The translations under genes and the position numbers were made by a program. From Rs1 sp036960485 (GTDB taxonomy: Bacteria > Pseudomonadota > Gammaproteobacteria > Pseudomonadales > Balneatricaceae): a stretch of 64,000 nucleotides of DNA. Every line of letters begins with the position of its first letter. Within the stretch, counting starts at the first letter, position 1. Positions 7,831 through 17,763 of this stretch are shown piece by piece. Location of the stretch: NCBI GenBank assembly GCA_036960485.1, contig JBALXS010000013.1:1-64000 (forward strand). The letters are read 5' to 3'. Below the pieces are notes generated by a model. It had not been told where the DNA came from. It worked only from the letters and a program-made list of their open reading frames with translations, and did no database searches.

Positions 7831-9165
7831 ATGAGCGCTGTATTTCAACGTAACTGTAACGTCACGATGCCAATCGCTGTTAAGGGTGAGGGTGTTTATA
7901 TTATCGATAAACAAGGCAGGCGTTATCTAGATGGTTCGGGCGGTGCTGCAGTTTCAAGTTTAGGCCACTCACACGAAAAAGTTATAGCGGCAATCAAAAA
8001 ACAGCTAGATGAAATTGCTTTCGCACATACCGGATTTTTTAGCTCAGAACCAGCTGAGCAGTTAGCGCAGTTTTTAGTGGATGCTGCGCCTGGTGATATG
8101 GCTAAAGTTTATTTTACTAGTGGTGGTTCTGAAGCCGTTGAAGCAGCCTTAAAGATGGCGCGCCAATATTATTTAGAGCGCGGAGAAGCGCAGCGCACAT
8201 TATTTATCAGCCGAGAGCAAAGTTATCATGGCAATACTTTAGGCGCTTTAGGTGTCGGGGGGAATGTGTGGCGCAGAGAGCCCTTTGATCCATTGATGAC
8301 AGGCGCTAATCATATCTCTGCTTGCTATGCTTATCGCGGTCAGCAAGATGGTGAAACGGAGTTTGATTACGGGCAAAGAGTTGCGTTTGAGTTAGAAACT
8401 AAACTTATTGAATTAGGGGCTGAAAACGTAATCGCTTTTATTGCAGAACCGGTAGTGGGGGCCACTTTAGGTGCAGTGCCGAGTGTACCGGGTTATTTTA
8501 AAAAAGTACGCGAGATTTGTAATCAGCATAATATTTTGCTTATTTTAGATGAAGTGATGTGTGGGATGGGTAGAACTGGTACTTTATTTGCTTATGAGCA
8601 AGAGCAAATAGTGCCCGATATGGTGGTGATGGCTAAAGGATTAGGTGCTGGATATCAGCCGATAGGTGCTTTACTAGTGAGTAGTGAAATACATCAAGCG
8701 ATTGCTGATGGCAGTGGTTTCTTTCAACATGGGCACACTTATATAGGTCATCCTACAGCTTGCGCTGCGGCACTTGCAGTGCAAAACGTGATTGTTGAAG
8801 ATCAGTTGCTTGATAAAGTACAACGACAAGGCGACTATTTGCATGCGCAATTACAAGCGCGTTTTGGTGAGCATCCAGTGATTGGTGATATTCGCGGTCG
8901 TGGTTTGTTCAGAGGTCTTGAGCTGGTAAAAGATAAGGCGCAGAAATCGCCACTACCGTTATCATCGATGCTGCATTTAAAGATCAAAGCGCAAATGATG
9001 GAAAATGGTTTGCTTTGTTATCCTGGTGCCGGTTCAGTAGATGGTAAACAAGGGCATCATATTTTGATCGCACCAGCCTTTATTATTAAATCTGAGGATA
9101 TTGATTTTCTAGTGGATACATTGGCAATGTCTATCGATCAGGCGTTGCTAAAAATTAATTATTAA
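7831..9165 (+). CDS. Class III (omega) aminotransferase, aspartate aminotransferase superfamily
   Basis: A 444-residue PLP enzyme of the class III aminotransferases, which move amino groups between omega-amino acids or amines and keto acids. Landmarks are the SGGSEAVEAALKMAR phosphate-binding loop, SYHGNTLGALG, the LDEVMCGMGRTG strand whose aspartate contacts the pyridine nitrogen, and Lys269 in MAKGLGAGYQPIGA, which forms the Schiff base. HGHTYIGHPTACAAAL and GLLCYPGAGSVDG point to the broad group with beta-alanine or taurine transaminases and BioA-like enzymes, but no exact substrate can be given. GAAGAGGG upstream is a good ribosome site. It is a single gene, followed by a strong terminator and divergent from a LysR regulator. 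Confidence 0.88.
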   Translation: MSAVFQRNCNVTMPIAVKGEGVYIIDKQGRRYLDGSGGAAVSSLGHSHEKVIAAIKKQLDEIAFAHTGFFSSEPAEQLAQFLVDAAPGDMAKVYFTSGGSEAVEAALKMARQYYLERGEAQRTLFISREQSYHGNTLGALGVGGNVWRREPFDPLMTGANHISACYAYRGQQDGETEFDYGQRVAFELETKLIELGAENVIAFIAEPVVGATLGAVPSVPGYFKKVREICNQHNILLILDEVMCGMGRTGTLFAYEQEQIVPDMVVMAKGLGAGYQPIGALLVSSEIHQAIADGSGFFQHGHTYIGHPTACAAALAVQNVIVEDQLLDKVQRQGDYLHAQLQARFGEHPVIGDIRGRGLFRGLELVKDKAQKSPLPLSSMLHLKIKAQMMENGLLCYPGAGSVDGKQGHHILIAPAFIIKSEDIDFLVDTLAMSIDQALLKINY

Positions 9166-9295
9166 AAATTACTGAATTTAGCTGCTAGCATTAGATTTGA
9201 GTATAGGTCTTCAGTCTCAAGTATAAGACGAGAGAAAGATTTAATCGTTTAAGCACAAAAATATTTAGCCAGTGTAAGAACTGCCTTTATAGCAA

Positions 9296-9330
9296 CACTT
9301 TCTTATCGCGTTAAACGCGATAAGAAAGTG
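9296..9330. terminator. Strong bidirectional hairpin between the aminotransferase and valS
   Basis: A perfect inverted repeat with 17-base arms (starting CACTTTCTTATCGCG) and almost no loop sits between two convergent genes, 130 bases after the aminotransferase stop and 19 bases from the valS stop. It probably serves both transcripts, although a clear T run is missing on either side. Confidence 0.7.
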
Positions 9331-9348
9331 ATTTGCTTAAAAGCGTGT

Positions 9349-12204
9349 TTATAACGCTTTTATTTTACCGTGCTGTTCAACTAGCTTTTCTTGTGCTGCT
9401 TTAAATTGCGCAATTTTTTCACGTTCTTTCGCTACAACTGCTTCAGGTGCATTGGCAACAAACTTCTGGTTACTTAGTTTGCCTTCAATACGTCCTAGCT
9501 CTTTCGCTAGTTTTTCGATTTCTTTGCTTAAGCGACCAAGTTCAGCATCTTTATCAATCAGGCCGGCCATTGGCACTAGTACTTCCATATCACCAACTAA
9601 TTGCGTTGCTGACATCGGCGCTTGCTCACCTGTATTAAGCCAAGTGATATTATCTAATGATGCTAATTTCATTAAGAAATTACGATTATCAGCTAAACGC
9701 TGCTTATCTGAATCGCTGCCATTATTGATTAAAATGCTTAATTCTTTAGCCGGGGATATGCCCATTTCACCACGGATATTACGGATACCGGTGATAACAC
9801 CTTTTAGCCAATCAATATCCTGTTCAGCCGCAGTATCCACCTTATCAAGGTTCGCGATAGGGAAGGTTTGTAGCATGATACTATCGCCTTCAACGCCAGC
9901 GAGGGTCTTGATTGATTGCCAAATCTCTTCTGTTAGGTAAGGCATGATAGGGTGAGTTAGACGCATAATAACTTCTAATACCCGTACTAATGTTTGACGT
10001 GTACCGCGCTTTTGGGCGTCGCTCGCTTCTTCGTTCCAAAGTACCGGCTTAGATAGTTCAAGGTACCAACCACAGTATTCGTTCCAGATAAAGTCGTATA
10101 ATGTTTGTGCGGCTAGATCTAAACGATACTCATCTAAGTGCTTAGTTACGTCAATTTCAATTTGTTGTAACTTACTTGAAATCCAACGATCAGCTAATGA
10201 TAGCTCAAGCTCACCGCCATTTTGGCCGCAATCCTCTCCATCAGTATTCATTTCAACGTAGCGCGCTGCATTCCATATTTTGTTACAGAAATTACGATAG
10301 CCTTCTAAGCGTTTCATATCCCAGTTGATGTCTCTGCCTGTTGAAGCAAGAGCCGCAAGGGTGAAGCGTAAAGCATCGGTGCCGTGTGCAGGAATGCCGT
10401 CAGGATATTCTTTTTCAGTGCGTTTACGTATTTTCTCAGCCATTTGTGGCTGCATCATGTTACCAGTACGCTTATCCAGTAAATCAGTTAGAGAGATGCC
10501 ATCAATCATATCTAAAGGGTCTAATACATTGCCTTTAGTTTTCGACATTTTCTCGCCGCTTTCATCTCTCACTAAGCCTGTTATATAAACGTTTTTGAAG
10601 GGGATTTGCGGCTTGCCAGCTTGGTCTTTGCACAAGTGCATGCTCATCATCATCATTCTGGCAACCCAGAAGAAGATAATGTCAAACCCGGTGACTAAAG
10701 TGTCAGTTGGGTGGAAAGTTTCAAGCTTATCGCTTTGTTCAGGCCAGCCTAATGTCGCAAAGCTCCAAAGGCCTGAGCTGAACCAAGTATCTAATACGTC
10801 GTTATCTTGAGTTAGAGTAACATCAGCGCTTAAACTATATTTTTCTCGAGCGGCGGCTTCATTGATAGCAACGTATACTTTACCAGATGCATCATAGAAA
10901 GCTGGGATGCGATGTCCCCACCAAAGCTGGCGAGAAATACACCAGTCTTGAATTTCACGCATCCAAGAGAAAAACATGTTTTCATACTGCTTAGGGACAA
11001 ATTTAATATCCCCATTTTCAACCGCTTTAATCGTTGGCTCAGCCAGCGTTTTAGCATCTGCGAACCACTGATCAGTTAGCATTGGTTCTATAACAACACC
11101 ACCACGGTCTCCGTAAGGGACAGTCATGTTATTTTCTTCAATTTTGACTAACAAACCAAGTGCTTCAAACTCACTAACCACCGCGCGACGCGCCGCAAAG
11201 CGCTCCATGTTGTGATATTGTTCAGGGATAAAGCAGTTGATTTCGCTATTTACCGTACCATCGCTATTAAAGCCTTGACCTACTTCGCGTATATCAGCAT
11301 TAAAGGTAAGTACGTTGATCATCGGTAGTTTGTTACGCTTGCCTACTTCGTAATCGTTAAAATCGTGAGCAGGTGTGATTTTTACACAACCCGTTCCTTT
11401 GTCCATATCAGCATGTTCATCAGTGATGATAGGAATACGACGACCAACCAATGGCAAGATGATTTCTTTTCCGACAATCGATGCAAACCTTGTATCTTCT
11501 GGGTTGACGATAACCGCAGTGTCACCAAACATGGTTTCAGGGCGCGTAGTTGCGACCACAATAAAGTCATCACCTGCATCAGTGGTAACGCCATCAGCGA
11601 GTGGGTAGCGTAAGTACCACATTTTACCGGTGGTTTCTTTGCTTTCCACTTCAAGGTCAGAAATAGCTGTCTGTAGCTTTGGATCCCAGTTAACTAATCT
11701 TTTTCCGCGATAAATCAAGCCTTCATCATAAAGGCTAATAAAAGCTTCTTCTACTGATTGTTGGAACTCTGGATCCATAGTGAATCGCTCATTCTCCCAA
11801 TCAACAGAGTTGCCTAAGCGGCGCATTTGGCGCGTAATATTGCCACCGGATTCTTCTTTCCATTCCCAAATCTTATCAGTGAAAGCAGCGCGACCAAGAT
11901 CGTGGCGCGTTTGACCTGTCTCATTGGCAAGCTTGCGCTCAACAATCATTTGAGTCGCGATACCTGCATGATCGGTACCTACTTGCCACAAGGTATTTTT
12001 ACCTTTCATACGCTGGTAGCGGATTAAAGTATCCATAATTGTATGTTGAAAGGCGTGGCCCATGTGTAGGCTGCCGGTGACATTTGGTGGAGGTATGACC
12101 ATAGAATAAGCTTCGCCTTTACCGCTAGGAGCGAAGTAGTTATTTTCTTCCCAGGTTTTGTACCAGGATGTTTCTATAGCAGCAGGTTGATAAATCTTAT
12201 CCAT
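9349..12204 (-). CDS. valS: Valyl-tRNA synthetase
   Basis: A class I aminoacyl-tRNA synthetase of 951 residues that charges tRNA-Val and edits mischarged threonine. The HIGH signature is HMGH at 47-50 inside PPPNVTGSLHMGH, and the KMSKS signature is KMSKT at 551-555. The CP1 editing insertion is present (TTRPETMFGDTAV). The C-terminal arm, from about residue 885, is a charged coiled coil (ELGRLSKEIEKLAKELGRIEGKL), as in bacterial ValRS. It is the third gene of the pepA-holC-valS order widespread in gammaproteobacteria, but here a terminator-like hairpin after holC and a 480-base gap suggest that valS has its own promoter. Confidence 0.97.
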   Translation of the reverse strand: MDKIYQPAAIETSWYKTWEENNYFAPSGKGEAYSMVIPPPNVTGSLHMGHAFQHTIMDTLIRYQRMKGKNTLWQVGTDHAGIATQMIVERKLANETGQTRHDLGRAAFTDKIWEWKEESGGNITRQMRRLGNSVDWENERFTMDPEFQQSVEEAFISLYDEGLIYRGKRLVNWDPKLQTAISDLEVESKETTGKMWYLRYPLADGVTTDAGDDFIVVATTRPETMFGDTAVIVNPEDTRFASIVGKEIILPLVGRRIPIITDEHADMDKGTGCVKITPAHDFNDYEVGKRNKLPMINVLTFNADIREVGQGFNSDGTVNSEINCFIPEQYHNMERFAARRAVVSEFEALGLLVKIEENNMTVPYGDRGGVVIEPMLTDQWFADAKTLAEPTIKAVENGDIKFVPKQYENMFFSWMREIQDWCISRQLWWGHRIPAFYDASGKVYVAINEAAAREKYSLSADVTLTQDNDVLDTWFSSGLWSFATLGWPEQSDKLETFHPTDTLVTGFDIIFFWVARMMMMSMHLCKDQAGKPQIPFKNVYITGLVRDESGEKMSKTKGNVLDPLDMIDGISLTDLLDKRTGNMMQPQMAEKIRKRTEKEYPDGIPAHGTDALRFTLAALASTGRDINWDMKRLEGYRNFCNKIWNAARYVEMNTDGEDCGQNGGELELSLADRWISSKLQQIEIDVTKHLDEYRLDLAAQTLYDFIWNEYCGWYLELSKPVLWNEEASDAQKRGTRQTLVRVLEVIMRLTHPIMPYLTEEIWQSIKTLAGVEGDSIMLQTFPIANLDKVDTAAEQDIDWLKGVITGIRNIRGEMGISPAKELSILINNGSDSDKQRLADNRNFLMKLASLDNITWLNTGEQAPMSATQLVGDMEVLVPMAGLIDKDAELGRLSKEIEKLAKELGRIEGKLSNQKFVANAPEAVVAKEREKIAQFKAAQEKLVEQHGKIKAL

Positions 12205-12232
12205 TTTGGGGGTCTCTAACGCTAAATGAGTG

Positions 12233-12249
12233 AGCAGTAAATTACTGCT
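12233..12249 (-). promoter_or_regulatory. Perfect palindrome in the valS leader
   Basis: AGCAGTAA-A-TTACTGCT is an 8-bp perfect inverted repeat 29 bases upstream of the valS start. It could be an operator or a leader hairpin, but no known binding motif was recognised. Confidence 0.3.
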
Positions 12250-12674
12250 TAACTAAGTAAAAAAATCTCATGACTACTCGCAAATATAAGCTGGCCGCGA
12301 TGAAAATAAAGCCAGTACAGCGGTTTTAAATGAGTGTGAAATAAAAGCGGTGTTGCAATTTTAAAAAGGGCAGATTATACCCGATGTCAAAGTTTGATAA
12401 TAGTGCTGAGTTTAACAGTTAAGTAATGAAACAGAACTAAGGTATTCAATTTGATAAAGGGGGATTTAAAGATTTAATCTGGGTAATAATAAAGGTTGTC
12501 AGCTTGAATGCAGCGCTTGAATCTATAATTGAGCTGCTTGTAGTTTGTTGAGCTTAGAAGGTGAAAATATAGCTTTAAACAATGAGGGAAAAAAGAAGAG
12601 AGCGAGGGGAGTGGTAAGTAGTATTGAAGAGAAAAAATAGATAGGATCAAGCAGTTTTAATTTAAGGTAAAAAA
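12250..12674. other. Long valS upstream gap, no gene seen
   Basis: About 425 bases without a credible open frame. It should hold the valS promoter. No tRNA-like (T-box) leader was recognised, as expected for a Gram-negative. Confidence 0.4.
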
Positions 12675-12708
12675 GCGGCCTAAAGTTCAGATTTGAGCTT
12701 TAGGTCGC
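12675..12708 (-). terminator. Intrinsic terminator overlapping the end of holC
   Basis: On the minus strand GCGACCTAAAG, a 12-base loop and CTTTAGGCCGC form an 11-bp stem with one mismatch, directly followed by TTTTTT. The first arm lies inside the last codons of holC, so the terminator overlaps the coding sequence. Confidence 0.75.
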
Positions 12709-13127
12709 ATGTCGTTGTGTTGAATCTGAAAGCCGTTTTGGCGGTATTCTTTATAGCGTATACGGCTGTTTTCTAAAGCTTGAGGTTGCTGTATAACAAT
12801 TTCAGCGATACGCTCAAACGATTCCGCTCCTTTTGGAGTATGTTCGCTTAAATTAACAATGACATCTCTGTGAGAGGCTCGATGGTTTTGCGGCCAGCCA
12901 ATGGTTATAGGTGCGTCCACTTCATCAGTCACTAGCTTGTTTGCTAGAAAGCTACTGGGGTGAAATTGCCAGAGAAACTCACTGATTTTTTCAGCACTAT
13001 ATTCATCAGAGCAATACAAATATACTTGATGATCAGCACTTAAAATACGCTGCAATAATTTTCCCAGAAAGTGCTGGCGCGCATCAATATCAGCGCCAGC
13101 AAGTATGTAAAAGTCCGCTTTTTTCAT
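12687..13127 (-). CDS. holC: DNA polymerase III chi subunit
   Basis: A 146-residue HolC family protein. Chi links the clamp-loader complex to single-stranded DNA-binding protein at the replication fork. Family hallmarks are the start KADFYILAGADIDARQHFLGKLLQ, the middle CSDEYSAEKISEFLWQFHP and ITIGWPQNHRASHRDVIVNLS. It lies 15 bases after pepA, so the two are likely co-transcribed. The final codons form the first arm of an intrinsic terminator. Confidence 0.93.
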   Translation of the reverse strand: MKKADFYILAGADIDARQHFLGKLLQRILSADHQVYLYCSDEYSAEKISEFLWQFHPSSFLANKLVTDEVDAPITIGWPQNHRASHRDVIVNLSEHTPKGAESFERIAEIVIQQPQALENSRIRYKEYRQNGFQIQHNDMRPKAQI

Positions 13128-13142
13128 TGAATCTGAATTAGC

Positions 13143-14648
13143 CTACTCTGCTTCAGAGATAAGATCGGCAGCAGTATTCATTAAATACTGACACAAAATA
13201 GGAACAGCGCGACCTGTAGCACCTTTCTCTTTTCCTTTGACCCAAGCGATGCCTGCGATATCTAAGTGTGCCCAATCATACTTTTCAGTAAACCTGGCAA
13301 GGAAACAAGCAGCGGTGATAGAGCCAGCAGCAGGGCCGCCAATGTTAGCAATATCGGCAAAGTTAGAATTAAGTAGCTCTTGGTATTCATCCCAAATGGG
13401 TAAACGCCAAGTGCGATCAGCAGCATAGTCACCTGCATCTATAAGCTCTTGTGCTAGAATATCGTTGTTAGACATAACTGCTGAAACTTGGTTGCCTAAA
13501 GCAACGATAACAGCACCGGTGAGGGTCGCTATATCTACTACAGATTTAGGGTTGAAGCGTTCTACATAAGTTAAGGCGTCACACAGTACTAAACGGCCTT
13601 CTGCATCGGTATTGAGAATTTCAACTGTTTGTCCTGACATGGTAGTAACAACATCACCAGGTTTAGTCGCTCTATCAGACGGCATGTTTTCAGCGGCAGC
13701 AATAACGCCAATAACATTCATCGGTAATTCCATTTCAGCGATAGAATGCATTGTTCCCATAACACTGGCAGCACCACACATATCAAACTTCATTTCATCC
13801 ATTGAAGGACCAGGCTTTAAAGAAATACCGCCAGTATCGAAGGTGACCCCTTTGCCGACTAATACATGAGGTTGATCGCCTTCATTACCGCCGTTATATT
13901 TAATAACGATTAACTGCGAAGGTTCTGCGCTACCATTGCCAACTGACAATAGACAATGCATGCCCAATTCATCCATCGCGGCTTCGTCAAGAATCTCACA
14001 AGTAACGTTATCATAACCTAGTGCTAATTCTTGTGCTTCTTGAGCTAAATATGTTGGTGTGCAAACGTTACCTGGTAGGTTACCAAGCTCACGAGCGACT
14101 GTCATACCATTGGCAACAGCTGTACCGTCTAAAAGACCTGCTTCAGCGTTTTGTGTTTCAGCTTCGCTGGCTAAGAAGCTAATATTAGTTAACGAAGGTG
14201 GTGTTGCTTTAGTGCTTTTGGTTTCATCGTATTGATAAAACTCACCACAAACTGTTTGTACACTTAAGCGCAGTTGACGATAAATGTCGGCGTCTTTGTT
14301 TATTTTGTCATCAAGTGCAATAGTGACTTGTGTAATATTGTTGCTTTTAAACTGAGTAACAATCGCTTTGATAATGCTTTTGTGAGCGTTGTCAGTGCGT
14401 TTTTTTTCTTCACCTAAACCAATTAATAATACTCTTTTTGCCGCGATATTAGGTAGATTGCGGAGCATTAAAGCCTGATTGATTTTACCTTTATGATCGC
14501 CATCATCCAGTACCGCTTGAATATATCCACCACAAGCTTTGTCTATTAATTGTGCTGCTGGTGTTAGAGATGAATTGGCTTCTATGCCAACAACTAAACA
14601 TTCTGTTTTAATAGCATTAGCAACGCTATTGATAATTTCGAAATCCAT
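13143..14648 (-). CDS. pepA: Leucyl aminopeptidase (cytosol aminopeptidase, M17)
   Basis: A 501-residue M17 aminopeptidase with two metal ions that removes N-terminal residues from peptides. In E. coli the same protein also binds DNA, in carAB control and Xer recombination at cer. The N-terminal domain (to about 170) is followed by the catalytic domain with the signature NTDAEGRLVL at 346-355 and the metal ligands in GKGVTFDTGGISLKPG and MKFDMCGAA. The gene is divergent from lptF across about 200 bases, the usual gammaproteobacterial arrangement. Confidence 0.96.
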   Translation of the reverse strand: MDFEIINSVANAIKTECLVVGIEANSSLTPAAQLIDKACGGYIQAVLDDGDHKGKINQALMLRNLPNIAAKRVLLIGLGEEKKRTDNAHKSIIKAIVTQFKSNNITQVTIALDDKINKDADIYRQLRLSVQTVCGEFYQYDETKSTKATPPSLTNISFLASEAETQNAEAGLLDGTAVANGMTVARELGNLPGNVCTPTYLAQEAQELALGYDNVTCEILDEAAMDELGMHCLLSVGNGSAEPSQLIVIKYNGGNEGDQPHVLVGKGVTFDTGGISLKPGPSMDEMKFDMCGAASVMGTMHSIAEMELPMNVIGVIAAAENMPSDRATKPGDVVTTMSGQTVEILNTDAEGRLVLCDALTYVERFNPKSVVDIATLTGAVIVALGNQVSAVMSNNDILAQELIDAGDYAADRTWRLPIWDEYQELLNSNFADIANIGGPAAGSITAACFLARFTEKYDWAHLDIAGIAWVKGKEKGATGRAVPILCQYLMNTAADLISEAE

Positions 14649-14846
14649 ATATACTCCAATGATGACTTGCTACTAGCTTTGTAAGATAATGCCGCATTCT
14701 AATTATAGTAAGTAACTTTGATAAAACTATTACACTTTGTAAGTGTCAGTTAAAAACCTAAGCTAAACGCGCTGATGTACTTGAAGCGGCGATATTTAGG
14801 CCAGTACTATAAACCTTTTAAGTATGTAACGACAGGGCAAACCTCT

Positions 14847-15953
14847 TTGATTATATATCGCTATCTCTCGAGAGAGATTTTTTTCAGTACTTTGGCAGTT
14901 GCTTTAGTACTTGTCCCTATTATTGTCAGTGGGCGCCTTATAAATTTACTAAATAAGATTAGTCCTGGAGAAATGGACTTGGTGTTTATCGCTGAGCTTA
15001 TCGGTTATCGCCTTCCGAGTATGTTGATGTTGATTCTACCTTTGGCGCTTTTTTTAGGTGTTTTGCTCGCTTATGGGAAACTATATTTGGAAAGCGAAAT
15101 TACTGTTTTAAAAGCAAGCGGTGTTAGCGGTAAACAGTTAGTTGCATATGCGCTTGGACCTGCTTTAGGTGGAGCGTTGATAGTAGCAATCTTTAGTTTG
15201 TACGTTTCTCCTATCTCTTTTAAAGCGCTTGAGATGAGTTATGCTAAGCGAGACGCTATGAGCGAATTAGATACTTTAACCGCCGGCAGGTTTCAAAAAT
15301 TACCCGGTGAGAGAACTGTCTATATAGGCGATTTTTTGGAAAACCGCAGTAAATTGAAAACAATTTTCGTTTCACAGTTGGATAAAAAAACCGGCAAGCT
15401 GGAAATTACTTATGCTCAATCTGGTGTTCAACAAAACTCTGAAAAGGGTAATCGTTACTTAGAGTTGCAAGATGGTTATCGATATACAGGTATTCCGGGT
15501 GCTTTAGAATACGATCAATTACAGTATGCGCAATATGGTTATCTATTGCCTAAAAGAAAGCTAGTTATCGATTCTGATGAGCCGGAAGCAAAAACTATTC
15601 AATACTTATTAAACAGCGAAGATAATGATTACATCGCAGAACTGCAATGGCGATTATCACTGCCATTATTAGCTTTTATCGTTGTGATGATAGCGGTGCC
15701 TTTAAGTAAAACGAATCCTCGTCAAGGGCGCTATGCGCAGCTTATTCCAACTATATTACTATATTTAGCTTATTTATCGTTGCTGGTGGCAGCGAAGCAT
15801 AAAATTCAGGATGGAAGCAGCATTGGATTAATTTGGATCGTACACTTAGTGTTTTTTTGTTATGGCTTAAGTTTGATAATATTTGAACATTTTTGGACTA
15901 ATCTATTTAATAAATTGCCGAGTATAACATCTATGATTAAAGGTAAAAAATAG
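14847..15953 (+). CDS. lptF: LptF, LPS export ABC permease
   Basis: An inner-membrane permease of the LptB2FG complex, which extracts lipopolysaccharide from the inner membrane and pushes it onto the LptC-LptA bridge. Three N-terminal and three C-terminal membrane helices flank a periplasmic beta-jellyroll domain (roughly residues 125-260). I chose the TTG at 14847: the protein then begins with the family start (M)IIYRYLSREIF, and AGGG lies upstream. The in-frame ATG at 14775 adds 24 residues not seen in the family and has no ribosome site. lptG follows after a single base. Confidence 0.92.
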   Translation: MIIYRYLSREIFFSTLAVALVLVPIIVSGRLINLLNKISPGEMDLVFIAELIGYRLPSMLMLILPLALFLGVLLAYGKLYLESEITVLKASGVSGKQLVAYALGPALGGALIVAIFSLYVSPISFKALEMSYAKRDAMSELDTLTAGRFQKLPGERTVYIGDFLENRSKLKTIFVSQLDKKTGKLEITYAQSGVQQNSEKGNRYLELQDGYRYTGIPGALEYDQLQYAQYGYLLPKRKLVIDSDEPEAKTIQYLLNSEDNDYIAELQWRLSLPLLAFIVVMIAVPLSKTNPRQGRYAQLIPTILLYLAYLSLLVAAKHKIQDGSSIGLIWIVHLVFFCYGLSLIIFEHFWTNLFNKLPSITSMIKGKK

Positions 15954-15954
15954 T

Positions 15955-17019
15955 ATGAAATGTTTAGATCGCTATGTCGCCGTACAAGTAGTGTCAGCTA
16001 TTCTTATTGTTTTGGTAGTGGTGCTGGGCTTGGATTTCGTTTTTGCTTATATGGAAGAAGCAAAAAATGCGAACGCTGGATACACTACCCAAGTTATTTT
16101 GCAATACTTAGTATTAAAAATACCCGGCGGCTTCTACGAGTTCCTTCCACTGAGTAGCCTAGTTGGCTGTCTAGTCGGTTTAGGTATGTTGGCTGGGCAC
16201 AGTGAGCTAACAGTAATGCGCGCTGCAGGTATTTCAACCCTTAGAATTATACTTTCGGTTATAAAACCAGCTTTAGTACTAGCTTTAGTATCAATGGCAA
16301 TAGGTGAATTTGTGGTGCCTGTTACAGAGCAATTGGCACAGTCATTAAAGGCGACTGCCAATGGTGGAGGTAAAGCGCTGCATTCTAGGTTTGGTGTTTG
16401 GCATCGTGAGGGGGATACATTTATTCATATAAATGCCGTCATCCCAAATGGCGCCATTGAAGGTGTTACCCGATTTGATTTTAGTAAGCAAGGGAAGCTA
16501 AACTCATCTAGTTTCGCCCAAAAGGGTGTTTATGTAGATGGTACTTGGCAATTGTCAGAGGTTAGTGAAACGCTTTTTTCTGAAAATAATACGAGTGTTG
16601 TTAATCGAGAACAAGAAGAGTGGAACTTAGGTTTATCACCAGAATCGCTATTAGCATTGGTGGTTGAGCCGAAAGATTTATCTTTAACTCGGCTCTGGTC
16701 TTTTTCAAATTATTTGTCAGCGCAAAGCCTGCAAGCTGATAGTTACTTCTTTGCCTTTTGGAGTAAGCTGTTCCAGCCTTTAACAGTTATCGCATTAGTA
16801 CTGGTTGGTATTTTGTTTATTTTTGGGCCGCTGCGAAGTGTAACGGTAGGCCAACGAATTATAGCGGGGGTAATCACTGGTATCTTGTTCAAATTTATTC
16901 AAGATATATTAGGGCAAGTAAGTGCTGCAGCTGGAGTATCTCCTCTATTAGCCGTGCTGTTACCAATTGTTCTCTGCTTGGTATTTGGGTTTTTCTTGCT
17001 ACAGCGTTCGAAAGTATAG
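15955..17019 (+). CDS. lptG: LptG, LPS export ABC permease
   Basis: The second permease of LptB2FG, 354 residues. It has the same build as LptF: membrane helices near 10-30, 55-80 and 95-120, a periplasmic domain of about 130-260 (with GVWHREGDTFIHI) and three C-terminal helices ending FGFFLLQRSKV. LPYLEF-type family features such as RYVAVQVVSAILIVLVVV and ELTVMRAAGIS are present. The start lies one base after the lptF stop, so the two are translationally coupled. Confidence 0.94.
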   Translation: MKCLDRYVAVQVVSAILIVLVVVLGLDFVFAYMEEAKNANAGYTTQVILQYLVLKIPGGFYEFLPLSSLVGCLVGLGMLAGHSELTVMRAAGISTLRIILSVIKPALVLALVSMAIGEFVVPVTEQLAQSLKATANGGGKALHSRFGVWHREGDTFIHINAVIPNGAIEGVTRFDFSKQGKLNSSSFAQKGVYVDGTWQLSEVSETLFSENNTSVVNREQEEWNLGLSPESLLALVVEPKDLSLTRLWSFSNYLSAQSLQADSYFFAFWSKLFQPLTVIALVLVGILFIFGPLRSVTVGQRIIAGVITGILFKFIQDILGQVSAAAGVSPLLAVLLPIVLCLVFGFFLLQRSKV

Positions 17020-17123
17020 TTAGCAATTAAAGATGTCAGTGGGGTTGTATAAGGGCTAAGCTGCATTATAAATACTTATAGTTGTAGCAAAGCCTAAGTC
17101 TGAGTCATTGTGTTGCAATTAAA

Positions 17124-17564
17124 TTATTTGCTGGTTTTGGGAACGTAAACCACTTCAGTGTTAGATATTTTGTCTTGCCATGTTAATTTTTCATCGCTAA
17201 ATAACATCCATAAATAACCCAAGCCGAAAATAGCGGCTGCCAGCATCGCAGCAAAAAATCTTATTAACGCCTGTGTCCAAGTAATGGATAGCCCTTCTTT
17301 AGACTGCACTCTAATACGCCAAGCAAGCATGCCAATAGTTTGTCCTGAACGTGTCCAAAAAAAGCCAAAAAACAAAAAAACACTGATAAAAAGCGTCGAT
17401 TGATAAGCAGGCCCAACAGCTTGTTCAGTATTCATCATCAGCATCCAGGCGGCTGTAACAGCAAAACTGAGTGCTATAACAATCAAGCAATCGTAAAGGA
17501 TGGCACCTAAACGTCTTAAAAGAGAAGCGGTTGCTAAATTTGATTGATCATAGTATCTAGGCAT
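17124..17564 (-). CDS. RDD family membrane protein
   Basis: A 146-residue protein with the RDD pattern: LLRRLGAILYDCLIVIAL near the N-terminus holds the conserved Arg and Asp, and TIGMLAWRIRVQSKEG sits in the middle. Three to four membrane helices are predicted. RDD proteins have no single known function; some act as sodium/proton antiporters or in envelope stress. It is convergent with lptG, and this pairing is common in related genomes. The family is clear, the role is not. Confidence 0.85.
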   Translation of the reverse strand: MPRYYDQSNLATASLLRRLGAILYDCLIVIALSFAVTAAWMLMMNTEQAVGPAYQSTLFISVFLFFGFFWTRSGQTIGMLAWRIRVQSKEGLSITWTQALIRFFAAMLAAAIFGLGYLWMLFSDEKLTWQDKISNTEVVYVPKTSK

Positions 17565-17704
17565 AAATAATTTTTTTTCTAACCATGTTTTGTAAATAAA
17601 ATGTATAAAATTCAGGGTAATATATTATAAATTGCATTGCTATTTGCAGTTCAAGGTAGGCTCTGAGCGTTATTAACTTGTTAAGTTTGTATGAAATAAG
17701 ATTA

Positions 17705-17739
17705 CTTGCGGTGCTAGTTTCTAAAGCTAGTACCGCAAG
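17705..17739 (-). terminator. Terminator after the Sel1-repeat gene
   Basis: CTTGCGGTGCTAG and CTAGTACCGCAAG form a 13-bp stem with one mismatch, 25 bases after the stop of the minus-strand Sel1 gene. The flanks are T/A-rich on both strands. Confidence 0.65.
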
Positions 17740-17763
17740 CGATTAATTTTTCAACTAGCTTAT

